Assembly: GCF_026340465.1 (NCBI RefSeq)
Contig: NZ_JAPEPC010000001.1
Coordinates: 5,833,001 to 5,897,000 of the forward strand
Length of the DNA: 64,000 bases
Direction of reading: 5' to 3'
Source: Streptomyces sp. NBC_01306
GTDB lineage: Bacteria; Actinomycetota; Actinomycetes; Streptomycetales; Streptomycetaceae
Shown here: one piece after another, positions 27,474-35,724 of the stretch
Layout: every line of letters starts with the position of its first letter
Numbering within the stretch: position 1 is the stretch's first letter
Notes under the pieces: generated by a model
Database searches by the model: none
Told to the model about the DNA's origin: nothing
Seen by the model: the letters and a program-made list of their open reading frames with translations, nothing else
Translations under genes and position numbers: made by a program

Positions 27474-29325
27474 GCGTCACCCGCATCTGATGCCGGGCGG
27501 TCCCGGTCACCACGGTCAGGTGGCCGGGGTGATCCCCGGCGATGAGGTCGCCGATGACGTGGCCGCTCTCCAGCCAGGCGTGCAGCGCGGAGGCGTACAC
27601 CGCCGGATCGGGGCCCGGTCCGGTCCCGGTGGGAGCCCCGGTCAGTGTGAGCAGGGTCCCGTCGGCCGTGCGGACCAGACAGCTGTCGCGCCCGGTCACG
27701 GCCACCGCCATCGCCGCGTACCTGAACCGGTGCGACACAGCGGTGGCCCATGCGACGGCCGGGCCGGGCGCCCAGGTGCCGGTCCCGTCACCGGCGCCGT
27801 CGGCCGGGTCGTCCGGGCCGTGACTCAGTACAAGATCGGCGAGCGCGATCCGGCTCGGGTCGGGGGTCTTGTCGGGCACCACGGTGTGCGCGTCACCAGA
27901 GGCATCCGGCTCCGGATCGGCCGCAGGCTCCGCGTAACGGGTGACGGAGACCTCCCGGTCGCCCAGCATCCGGGTCACCACCCGCAGCGGGGACAGGACC
28001 CGGGCGGGCCCGGAATCCGGCGCCGGCAGCCGGTCCAGCAGCGCGGGCCACGGCGGTTCGTCCCGCCGCAGCAGCCGGTAGAAGGTCCGCCGCAGCAGCG
28101 TGCCCGACTCACCGGGTGCCGATGTGGTCTGCGCGGTGACCGCGTCGTGCCGGCCGGGGAACCACCCGTCGAGCAGGCCCTCGATCTGCGGGCGCGGCGG
28201 CTTGTACGGGCGCAGGTGCGGCGCGGTCCGGCCCAGCGCCGCCACCGGCGAAGCGGGGTCCAGATCCTCGTGGGGGAAGGCGCCGAGAAGGACGGGCCGG
28301 CCGATGGCCGCCGCGTAGAACGTGACCGACCCGTGGTCGCCGATGACGGCGTCGGATGCGACAAGTGCCTGGCGCCAGGGCCCGAGCGGCGGTATGACGG
28401 TGAGTCCGGCGTCCCGCGCCCGCCTGAGCCACCGGTCTATCTGACCCGGTCCGTGGCCGTGCCAGATATTGGGATGGAGAACCGCGCATATCCGGTACTC
28501 GTCAACAGGCAGACTGCCCGTCAGCTCACGCAGCAGCCACGGAAAGCTCTCCTGTGCGAAGAGCGAGTGCGGGCCCCAGGTGGAGTTGAGGACCACCAGC
28601 CGCTGTCCGGGAGTGACGCCGAGCCTGCGGCGGAAGGACTCGCGCGAGGGCAGGGCCGCCAGGATCCGGTCGAAGCAGGGGTCCCCGGCCAGTACGGCGG
28701 TCGGCACGGCCTCGGGGCACGAGAGGCGGAGCCGTTCGAGCTGTTCGGGGTGGGAGAGGACCGTGGCGGCGGCCAGCGGTACGCCCCCGTGGAGCAGCCA
28801 CTCGGGCGCGAGCCCGAAGACCGGGACGGACGGGGGCGCGGTGGTCCGGGCTTCCCCCCTGCCCGCGCACTCCGCCGGTTCGCCCTCTGCCCGTCCGCCT
28901 TCCGCCCGTCCGGTGTCCGGTGTCCGGTGTCCGGTGTCCGGTGTCCGGTGTCCGGTGTCCGGTGTGGCCAGCCTCTTATTGTAACCAACCCCGTGCGAAA
29001 GGATGGCCAATTTCCCCTGGAACGCGTCCAGTTCACCGCCGTAACTCGCGCTGACCACCAGATCGAAATCGGTCTCCCGCGCCTGCTCCCAGGGCAGTAC
29101 CGGCAGCCCCGCCCGCGCGAGCAGATCCGCCACTCCCCCCAGAAAGGGGGAGGACCCGGTGCAGGTGGCCAGCGCCTGTACGTCCAGGTCGCTGTCGAAC
29201 AGCGGTAGCACGTCCAGCAGTCGGGTCGCGGACGTCACGTTGTGCACGACGAACAGCACACGCCGGGCCCCGGTCCGTGTCACCCACTGTTCCGCATCCC
29301 GCCCCACCGGCACCCGCAGCCACAT
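27463..29325 (-). CDS. GT-B-type glycosyltransferase-like protein with in-frame heptamer repeats (GT1)
   Basis: This 620-residue protein resembles CDP-glycerol:glycerophosphotransferase/GT-B enzymes. It shows an N-terminal Rossmann lobe (RRVLFVVHNVTSATRLLDVLP), LAILSHGVGYNKR, then VVLNSTWGPHSLF, the conserved AVLHPN, and DAVIGDHGSVTFYAAAIGRPVLLGAF, which recalls the DYSS motif region of TagF-like proteins. It is paralogous to the gene at 41071-42906. Residues 120-138 are encoded by a run of 7-bp repeats (PDTGHRT units), so a change of one or two units would shift the frame. The ATG at 29325 follows GGTGGCGGG. The natural substrate is unknown; a cell-envelope polymer is possible. The gene converges on NLR1 and overlaps its end. 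Confidence 0.6.
   Translation of the reverse strand: MWLRVPVGRDAEQWVTRTGARRVLFVVHNVTSATRLLDVLPLFDSDLDVQALATCTGSSPFLGGVADLLARAGLPVLPWEQARETDFDLVVSASYGGELDAFQGKLAILSHGVGYNKRLATPDTGHRTPDTGHRTPDTGRAEGGRAEGEPAECAGRGEARTTAPPSVPVFGLAPEWLLHGGVPLAAATVLSHPEQLERLRLSCPEAVPTAVLAGDPCFDRILAALPSRESFRRRLGVTPGQRLVVLNSTWGPHSLFAQESFPWLLRELTGSLPVDEYRICAVLHPNIWHGHGPGQIDRWLRRARDAGLTVIPPLGPWRQALVASDAVIGDHGSVTFYAAAIGRPVLLGAFPHEDLDPASPVAALGRTAPHLRPYKPPRPQIEGLLDGWFPGRHDAVTAQTTSAPGESGTLLRRTFYRLLRRDEPPWPALLDRLPAPDSGPARVLSPLRVVTRMLGDREVSVTRYAEPAADPEPDASGDAHTVVPDKTPDPSRIALADLVLSHGPDDPADGAGDGTGTWAPGPAVAWATAVSHRFRYAAMAVAVTGRDSCLVRTADGTLLTLTGAPTGTGPGPDPAVYASALHAWLESGHVIGDLIAGDHPGHLTVVTGTARHQMRVTLTP
28911..28965 (-). repeat. 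Heptanucleotide tandem repeat inside GT1
   Basis: Seven perfect copies of CGGTGTC (plus strand) plus a six-base partial copy lie inside the coding region. Since seven is not a multiple of three, three units encode seven residues, and gain or loss of one unit shifts the frame. Confidence 0.95.
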
Positions 29326-29443
29326 CCCGCCACCCTAACGGCCTCCGTCACTGCGGGCGGGAGAGGACGTAACACCGGCCGTTGTCCCTGGTTGTCCGGT
29401 TGCCCGTCCTTCTCCGGCCGGCCGGACCGCACCTGCCTCGGAC

Positions 29444-31393
29444 TCAGCCCGGGACATCGGACTGCCGCAGTTCGAGAACCTGGACCCCGTACGGCTCCAG
29501 CGTGACCTCCGGCGACTCCACCCCCGTACCGAGTCCGAAGAACCTGCCCCCGCCCGGCCGCACGGTCAGCGTGTCCTGCGACTGGCTGACCAGCCAGACG
29601 AAGCGCCGGCCGTCCTCGTGCACCAGCACATCGGCGCTCACATACGGGGTGTCCACCGTCACCGGACGCGCCACCCCCGCGACCTCCGCCAGGGCCTCGT
29701 ACAGCCGGTGCGTCTGCTCCGGGTTGACGCGCGGGGTGCGGGCGGCCATGTGCTCCAGCGGATAGGTGGCCAGCACCGTCCGGCCCGCCCCCGTCTCGTT
29801 CACCAGCAGCGCCGGCCGGCCGTGCGCGTCGGTCGCCACCACGCGCGCGCCCACCGGCACGACCGGCAGGTAGGCGATGCTGTCCTCGTTCCCCGCGACC
29901 GGGAAGCGCAGCGTCTCGCCGGCCTTCAGCGGGCCGAAGTCCTCGGTGAAGGTCAGGTCGATGACGGTGTCCTCGACCGGCTCGGCGACCCCGTACGACA
30001 GCTGGTGCTCCACGCCGAACAGCCCGTCCAGGTCGTGGAACCACGGCCCGCGGGTCGCCGGGTGCTCGCCCGAGCAGAACGACAGGTAGACCGTCGCCCC
30101 CTCGCGGGCCCTCCGCTCCAGGTCCCGCCGGGTCCGGGTCGTCAGCTGGCGGGTCGAGGGCAGCAGATACAGCTGGACGTCCTCGGCGAGCCCGTCCGCC
30201 TCCCGGGTGAACCCGACCGGCAGATCGGCGCCGTGCGCCGCGACGTACCCCTGCTGGAGCGAGGAGAAGATCAGCGGACGGTCCGCCGGCCTGCTGTACG
30301 GGTAGCCGCGCTCCAGGAACGCCGGGACGACCAGCGCGGCCCCCGCGTCCGACCGCCGGCACCGGGCGAAGTCGACCTGGCCGAGCACCGTGGCGAAGGC
30401 GGAGAGTTCCCGCAGCGGCTCCTTCGCGCGCCCCGCGCCGTCCGTGATGCCGAAGTGCATCTCGAAGGGGTGGTGGTCGTACGGTGACTGCTCCCACAGG
30501 TCGTCGTAGTCGGTGTTGTTCCAGGCGATCCAGCCCGTCGCCCCGCCGAGCAGCGAATTGTGCAGCGTCTGGCGGTAGTACACCCCCGCGTTGCGCGCCG
30601 ACACGGTGTCCGTGGAGAGGCCGAACTCCTCAAGCACCACCGGCTGCCCCGTGACCGACGCCAGTTCGCACTCGAAGGCCGCCCGGTAGTGCTGGCGCAC
30701 CGCGTCGGTGTCCGAGCGGTAGACATGCGGGCCGACGAAGTCGACGTACTCGGCGGTCTCGCGCAGCGAGAATCCGTTGTCGCGCCCGGTCACCTCCTGG
30801 CCCCAGGCGCCGTCGCCGAGCGAGACGGGCTGAGTGCCGCCGGCCGCCCGCACCGCGTTGCACATCGACTGCGCCCACGCCGTCACCACATCCGACGACG
30901 GCGGGTCGACCTGGTAGATCCGCCCGTACCCCGGCATCTCATTGGTGATCAGCCACCCCGTGACGGCGGCGTGGTCCTTGAAGCGCCGGGTCATCTCGCT
31001 CGCGAACCAGGCCTGCCGGCCGACCATCCACACGTCCTCGTAGAGATCGCGTCCCGCACGCCACACCGGGTCCCAGTTCTCACCGGACATATGGCCGACG
31101 ATGAAAGTGGGGACGGTGCCCATCCCGTACTCGCTGTGCGCGTCCAGGAAGTCCCGGAAGCGGTCGCACAGTTCCTCGTCGATCCGGTGCGGCTCGGGGT
31201 GGAAGTCCGGCCAGTAGAAGAACGAGCGGGTCATGTTGAGCCCGTGCTCGCGCAGCACGGCGAGCTCCTCGCGCACCACACCGGGGTCGTAATTGCGCCA
31301 CATCAGGGGGCCGCCGGTGCGGGACCAGAAGTTGGCGCCGAGCCAGGGCAGAACGGCCGGGTCGTGGGCGAGCTGGGCGCTGTGGCGCTGCAT
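29444..31393 (-). CDS. Clan-A glycoside hydrolase (GH5-like beta-mannosidase/beta-glycosidase)
   Basis: This 649-residue enzyme has no signal peptide, so it probably acts on imported oligosaccharides. The TIM barrel shows WLGANFWSRTGGPLMW, HGLNMTRSFFYWPDFHPEP, the acid/base region GWLITNEMPGYGR, and the nucleophile region PVVLEEFGLS, both glutamates at positions expected for clan GH-A. A second alpha/beta domain (VQLYLLPSTRQLTTRTRRDLERRA) and a C-terminal beta domain follow, as in GH5 or GH2-type mannosidases. It is the last gene of the leftward sugar operon, 18 nt past the LacI gene. Specificity for beta-mannosides or beta-glucosides is inferred from context and domain shape, not proven. Confidence 0.75.
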   Translation of the reverse strand: MQRHSAQLAHDPAVLPWLGANFWSRTGGPLMWRNYDPGVVREELAVLREHGLNMTRSFFYWPDFHPEPHRIDEELCDRFRDFLDAHSEYGMGTVPTFIVGHMSGENWDPVWRAGRDLYEDVWMVGRQAWFASEMTRRFKDHAAVTGWLITNEMPGYGRIYQVDPPSSDVVTAWAQSMCNAVRAAGGTQPVSLGDGAWGQEVTGRDNGFSLRETAEYVDFVGPHVYRSDTDAVRQHYRAAFECELASVTGQPVVLEEFGLSTDTVSARNAGVYYRQTLHNSLLGGATGWIAWNNTDYDDLWEQSPYDHHPFEMHFGITDGAGRAKEPLRELSAFATVLGQVDFARCRRSDAGAALVVPAFLERGYPYSRPADRPLIFSSLQQGYVAAHGADLPVGFTREADGLAEDVQLYLLPSTRQLTTRTRRDLERRAREGATVYLSFCSGEHPATRGPWFHDLDGLFGVEHQLSYGVAEPVEDTVIDLTFTEDFGPLKAGETLRFPVAGNEDSIAYLPVVPVGARVVATDAHGRPALLVNETGAGRTVLATYPLEHMAARTPRVNPEQTHRLYEALAEVAGVARPVTVDTPYVSADVLVHEDGRRFVWLVSQSQDTLTVRPGGGRFFGLGTGVESPEVTLEPYGVQVLELRQSDVPG

Positions 31394-31411
31394 GTGAAGT
31401 GCTCCAGAAAA

Positions 31412-32407
31412 TCAGACGGGACCGGTCGACTCGCGTACGACGAGCCGGGGTTGTCCGGTGAGGGGTTCAGGGGGTACGTCCTCGCCGCACTGCGCGAGCA
31501 GCGCCCGGGCGGCAGCCGCGCCGGCCCGCTGGACGTACTGGTCGACCGTGGTCAGCCGGGGGTGGATCCAGCTGCCGACCGGCAGGTTGTCATAGCCGAC
31601 GACGGACAGTTCCGCGGGCACGGAGAGCCCCGCGCGCTGCGCCGTGCCGATGCCGCAGACCGCCATCGAGTCGTTGGCGAAGACGATGGCGGTGGGCCGC
31701 GGGTCGAGGGCGAGCAGCCGCTCGGTGGCGGAAGTGGCCGCCGCCTCGGTGAAGTCCGTGTGGAGCACCGCGACCGGGGCCAGGCCCGCCCCGGCCAGGG
31801 TCTCCTCGAAGACCCGCTGCCGGAAGCGCGTGTGGAGCAGCCCCGTCGGCCCGGTCACATAGGCGATGCGCCGGTGTCCCAGATCCAGCAGATGGCGGAC
31901 CGCCTCGCTGACTCCGCTGCCGTGCGCCGTGCCCAGCAGGACCGCGGGCAGTCCGAGCCGTTCGAGCAGCGGCGGGCGCGGGTCGTCGGCCCGGTGCTCG
32001 GTCAGCACGGCCCCGTCGACCCGGCCCTCGGCGGCGAGGCGTTCGTACAGCGCGGTCTCCTCGCGCACATCGCCGGTCAGATGCAGCAGCAGCCCGTACC
32101 CGCGCGGCGACAGCTCGCTCTCAAGACCGGTGATCAGCTCGGAGAAGTGCAGGTCGGTGCCGAGAACGTCGGTGGGGCGGCGTACGACCATCGCGACCGT
32201 GTGCGTACGGGCCCTGCGCAGCGCGCTCGCCGACGCGCTCGGCGACCAGCCGAGCCGCCCGGCCGTCTCCAGGACGCGGCGCCGGGTCGGCTCGGAGATC
32301 CGGCCGGTGTTGTTGAAGACCTTGGACACGGCCGCCGTGGAGACCCCGGCCTGCGCGGCGACGTCCTTGATCGTGGGCCGGGAGCCGGCCGCCGGAGCCG
32401 GGCTCAC
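31412..32407 (-). CDS. LacI family transcriptional regulator
   Basis: This 331-residue regulator begins at GTG 32407, whose codon overlaps the stop of the permease gene. The LacI helix-turn-helix and hinge are PTIKDVAAQAGVSTAAVSKVFN (residues 10-31) and SASASALRRARTHTVAMVV. The effector domain has the periplasmic-binding fold (LGHRRIAYVTGP, DPRPTAIVFANDSMAVC, VVGYDNLPVGSWIHPRLTTVDQ). It lies inside the operon it probably controls, between the permease and glycosidase genes. A CG-centred pseudo-palindrome of LacI type is found upstream of the first gene of the operon. The inducer is likely the transported oligosaccharide. Confidence 0.93.
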   Translation of the reverse strand: MSPAPAAGSRPTIKDVAAQAGVSTAAVSKVFNNTGRISEPTRRRVLETAGRLGWSPSASASALRRARTHTVAMVVRRPTDVLGTDLHFSELITGLESELSPRGYGLLLHLTGDVREETALYERLAAEGRVDGAVLTEHRADDPRPPLLERLGLPAVLLGTAHGSGVSEAVRHLLDLGHRRIAYVTGPTGLLHTRFRQRVFEETLAGAGLAPVAVLHTDFTEAAATSATERLLALDPRPTAIVFANDSMAVCGIGTAQRAGLSVPAELSVVGYDNLPVGSWIHPRLTTVDQYVQRAGAAAARALLAQCGEDVPPEPLTGQPRLVVRESTGPV

Positions 32408-33240
32408 ATCTTCACCGCGCCGCTGACCAGGGCCTGTTGCATTCGCTTCTGCAGCAACGTGTACATGATCCAGACCGGGACGAGGGTGAGGATCGTACCG
32501 GCCGTGAGGATGCCGTAGTCGGTGCCGATCTGCGATTTGAGGGTGGGCAGAGCGACCTGGATGGTCCGCAGGTCCGGGTCCGGGCCGATGATGATCAGCG
32601 AGTACAGGTACTCGTTCCAGAAGGTCAGGAAGTTCAGCAGCAGCACCGTCGCGATGCCCGGCATACACATCGGGGTGTAGATGTGCCGCAGTACGCCGAA
32701 GGTCGACGCGCCGTCGATCCGGGCGGCCTCCTCCATCTCCGGCGGGATGGTCCGCATGAACTGGATGAGGATCACCACCGACAGCGGCATCGCGGTGGCC
32801 GGCAGGAACAGCACCATGAACAGCCGGGTGTGGAAGAGCCCGGTGGCAGCGGAGAGCAGGAAGGTGGGGAAGAGGGCGGCGAAGGTGGGGATGAGGAAGC
32901 CGAGCGAGAAGATCCGCTCGATGGCGGCGCCGGCCCGGCCCCGCGCGCGGGCCAGCGCGAACGCCGCGGGTATGGCGAGCCCCAGCGTCAGGGCCAGCGA
33001 GAACACCGTGACGATCCCTGAGTTGAGGATCGCCATCCCCAGATCGGCGCTCTCGAACGCGGTACGGAAGTTCCCGAACCCGAACGACGTCGGAGGGGCG
33101 AGCGGGTGGGCGAAGATGGCCTCGTTGGACTTGAACGCCGACGCCAGGAAGTAGTACAGCGGGACGGCGAGCAGGACGGCGTACGCCCACACCAGAATGT
33201 GCGCGGGGAGCCAGGACTTTCTGAACTTCATGGTGGCCAT
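32404..33240 (-). CDS. Carbohydrate ABC transporter permease, MalG type
   Basis: This 278-residue integral membrane protein has six predicted helices, beginning LPAHILVWAYAVLLAVPLYYFLASAF. The EAA loop is EMEEAARIDGASTFGVLRHIYTP, typical of binding-protein-dependent sugar permeases. It pairs with the MalF-type permease encoded 15 nt upstream to form the channel. No ATPase gene is in the cluster, so a shared MsiK-type ATPase encoded elsewhere is expected, as is common in Streptomyces. The stop overlaps the LacI start codon. An in-frame ATG at 33231 is a possible alternative start. Confidence 0.92.
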   Translation of the reverse strand: MATMKFRKSWLPAHILVWAYAVLLAVPLYYFLASAFKSNEAIFAHPLAPPTSFGFGNFRTAFESADLGMAILNSGIVTVFSLALTLGLAIPAAFALARARGRAGAAIERIFSLGFLIPTFAALFPTFLLSAATGLFHTRLFMVLFLPATAMPLSVVILIQFMRTIPPEMEEAARIDGASTFGVLRHIYTPMCMPGIATVLLLNFLTFWNEYLYSLIIIGPDPDLRTIQVALPTLKSQIGTDYGILTAGTILTLVPVWIMYTLLQKRMQQALVSGAVKM

Positions 33241-33255
33241 GGGGTCGGGCTCCGA

Positions 33256-34182
33256 TCAGTAACTCTGGCGGAAGACACGGCGGATGGCGAGCAGCCCGGC
33301 GAGCCCCGCGAGGAAGAGGACCACACCGACGGCCTGGCTGTAGCCGAGGTCGCTCTCCATGAAGGCCTTCTCGTAGACGAGGAAGGACAGCGTGGTCGAG
33401 GAGTTGGCGGGGCCGCCCTGGGTCAGCAGCAGCACCTGCTGCGCGGAGCCGAAGAGCGTCCAGAGGAACTGGAGCATCGTGACGACACCGACGTACTCCT
33501 TGATGACCGGGAAGTGGATGCGCCACATGGCGCGCCAGTGCCCGGCCCCGTCCAGCTGCGCCGCCTCGCCGATCTCCTCGGGCACGCTGTCGAGCCGTGC
33601 GGCGAAGAGGACGGCGGTGAACCCGATTCCGGCCCAGACGTCCAGGGCGATCAGGCAGTAGAGCGCGGTGTCGGGATTGGCGAGCCAGGCGTCGGTCACC
33701 GATCCGAGGCCGACGGACTTCAGGGCGCCGTTGACCAGGCCGTCCGGGGAGAGTGCGGCGTAGAAGACCATGGCCTTGGCCGGGGTGGAGATGAGCCCGG
33801 GGACGAACAGCAGATAGCGGATCACCTTGTGGCCCGGCGGCTTCTGGGCGACGTAGTACCCGACCATGTAGGCGCAGACGATCATCACCGGAAGCGCGAT
33901 GACCATCTGGAGACCGGTGTTGCGCATGGCCTGCCAGAAGACCGGATCGTCGAAGAGCGCCTGGAAGTTGCCCGCTCCGGCGAAGGACGTCGGCTGGAGC
34001 ATGCCGGGCCAGTGCAGGGCGGCGATCACGAAGATCGCGACCATCGGCCCGACCATGAAGACCAGATACCAGACGAGGGCGGGCAGCGCGAGGATCGTGG
34101 TGCGCGGACCGCGCCGCTCGCGCCGCGCGGCGGGTGGGACCGCCTGCCGGGAGGCGGGCCTGACGGACGAGGTCATCGTCAT
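33256..34182 (-). CDS. Carbohydrate ABC transporter permease, MalF type
   Basis: This 308-residue membrane protein has a cytosolic basic N-terminus (RQAVPPAARRERRGPRT) and then six helices starting ILALPALVWYLVFMVGPMVAIFVI. The EAA loop reads EIGEAAQLDGAGHWRAMWRIHFP. It forms the transmembrane channel with the MalG-type partner encoded just downstream. It is 12 nt from the substrate-binding protein gene, in one operon. Confidence 0.92.
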   Translation of the reverse strand: MTMTSSVRPASRQAVPPAARRERRGPRTTILALPALVWYLVFMVGPMVAIFVIAALHWPGMLQPTSFAGAGNFQALFDDPVFWQAMRNTGLQMVIALPVMIVCAYMVGYYVAQKPPGHKVIRYLLFVPGLISTPAKAMVFYAALSPDGLVNGALKSVGLGSVTDAWLANPDTALYCLIALDVWAGIGFTAVLFAARLDSVPEEIGEAAQLDGAGHWRAMWRIHFPVIKEYVGVVTMLQFLWTLFGSAQQVLLLTQGGPANSSTTLSFLVYEKAFMESDLGYSQAVGVVLFLAGLAGLLAIRRVFRQSY

Positions 34183-34194
34183 GGGGTTGCCTCC

Positions 34195-35487
34195 TCAGGC
34201 GTTGCGGTACGCGCCCTGGAGCGCGGAGAGAATACGGCGGGAGCTGACGCCCGGGGTGAAGGCGGTGCTGGTGGCCTGGATCATCGGCTGGACGGCCGAC
34301 GGCGGTACGTAGAGGTCGGGCAGTACCACCTGGCTGACGCTGTCGCCCAGTTGCTGTGCCTTGGCGACCAGCGGGAACGTGTCGCTCAGGGTGTCCGTCC
34401 GTACCGCCATGTCCCGGCCGCCCTCCGATACGAACCGGCTGACGACCTCCGGCCGGTACATGAAGCGGACGAACTTCTCGACGGTCTCGATCTTCCTGGT
34501 GCCGTTGGGGCTGACCCAGAAACCGGAGACGGTGAAGGTCCGCAGGATGGTCGGCTTGTCGTGCACAGCGCCGGGAGGCAGCGGCCAGCCGCCGACATCC
34601 GTCTGGCTGGCAACGTTGTCAGGAACGCGGGCGAGCGCGGAGGACATCGCCGACTGCATGGCGGCCGCCCCGGTGTTGAACTGCGTGGTCATCGAGTCGG
34701 TGGTGAGCCCCTGGGCCTTGTCGGTGAAGACACCGGCGTCCCGCAGCTCGACGAAGTACTCGATGCCTTCCCGTGCGCCCTTGATCCCGCTGAAGTCGCC
34801 GGTGGCGTAGAGCTTCTTGGCCTGGTCGGCGGTCAGGAAGGACTGGATGATCTGGGCGAGGAGCTTCTGCCCCGTCCAGTCGTTGCCGCCGATGGTGACG
34901 GGGGCGGTGCCCTTCGCACGGAGCTTCCTGGCCGCGGCGATCAGCGCGTCCCCGGTGAGCGGGATGTCCTCGACGCCTGCCTTGCGCATCAGGCCGCGGT
35001 TGAAGGCGACGGGCCAGTTGCTCGCGATGTACGGGAGGGCGCGGAGCCGGCCCTTCTCGTCGGTCCACTCGGCGAGCGCGGCGGGCAGGATGCGCTTGCG
35101 CAGGTCCCAGTCGTCGAGATAGCCGTTGACGGTCACCGTGGCGCCGAGTTCGGTCCAGGAAACGGTCTTGTCGTAGAGGTTGACCATGACGACGTCGGCC
35201 TCTTTGTGCGCCAGCCGCGACGTCTCGTAGACCTGTCCCAACTCGTCCCCGTTGATCAGGGTCTTGACCTTGAGTCCCGGGTTCTCCTTGCGGAACATGT
35301 CGAGCACGGCCCGGAAGGTCGCGGAGCCGGGCGCGGTGCCGCCCAGCGAACTGTGGACGACCAGGGTGTCGGGGTCGGATTCGTCCCCTCCGAGCATCCC
35401 GCACCCGGAAAGACCGGGCACGGCGACACCGGCGGCGACGGCCGCACCCGCGGAGATGAACCCACGGCGATTCAGCATGGAACGCAC
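34195..35487 (-). CDS. Extracellular solute-binding lipoprotein for a sugar ABC transporter
   Basis: This 430-residue precursor is the receptor of the sugar importer. GTG 35487 is preferred because a TAGGAGG site lies 10 nt upstream; ATG 35478 is the alternative. The N-terminus NRRGFISAGAAVAAGVAVPGLSGC has a twin-arginine motif and a lipobox, so it may be exported folded by the Tat route and lipid-anchored. The mature domain starts with LVVHSSLGGTAPGSATFRAVLDMF and contains KTLINGDELGQVYETSRLA and GDALIAAARKLRAKG, typical of family 1 solute-binding proteins (MalE/UgpB type). It is the first gene of the operon with two permeases, a LacI regulator and a glycosidase. Confidence 0.92.
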   Translation of the reverse strand: MRSMLNRRGFISAGAAVAAGVAVPGLSGCGMLGGDESDPDTLVVHSSLGGTAPGSATFRAVLDMFRKENPGLKVKTLINGDELGQVYETSRLAHKEADVVMVNLYDKTVSWTELGATVTVNGYLDDWDLRKRILPAALAEWTDEKGRLRALPYIASNWPVAFNRGLMRKAGVEDIPLTGDALIAAARKLRAKGTAPVTIGGNDWTGQKLLAQIIQSFLTADQAKKLYATGDFSGIKGAREGIEYFVELRDAGVFTDKAQGLTTDSMTTQFNTGAAAMQSAMSSALARVPDNVASQTDVGGWPLPPGAVHDKPTILRTFTVSGFWVSPNGTRKIETVEKFVRFMYRPEVVSRFVSEGGRDMAVRTDTLSDTFPLVAKAQQLGDSVSQVVLPDLYVPPSAVQPMIQATSTAFTPGVSSRRILSALQGAYRNA

Positions 35488-35537
35488 GGCGTGCGGCCTC
35501 CTACGGGGGAGCAGGGGAGTGGGCACCCGGCAGGTGG

Positions 35538-35549
35538 TTAATCGATACA
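35538..35549. promoter_or_regulatory. LacI-type pseudo-palindrome upstream of the sugar operon
   Basis: TTAATCGATACA is an imperfect inverted repeat centred on CG, as LacI-family operators are, and lies 51 nt upstream of the binding-protein start. It is a good candidate site for the LacI protein of the operon. The rest of 35488-35724 shows no gene. Confidence 0.45.
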
Positions 35550-35724
35550 CCTTCGAGGTGGGAGCACCGTACGAGGCAGCGGGGGAGTGGTCAACCCCCC
35601 GTTGCACATGGTGAACCGGCGTGGTGGGGACGGGCGAAATCGGGTATTCGTCCCGCCGGTGCAGAGCATTCGTCCGGCCGGGGCGAGGTGTTCGTGCGGC
35701 CGGTGCGAGGGAGACGGGCCGTTG

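Noticed and set aside
28911..28965. CRISPR-like array at the 7-bp repeats
   Set aside because: There are no spacers, the units are directly adjacent and far too short, and no cas gene is present.
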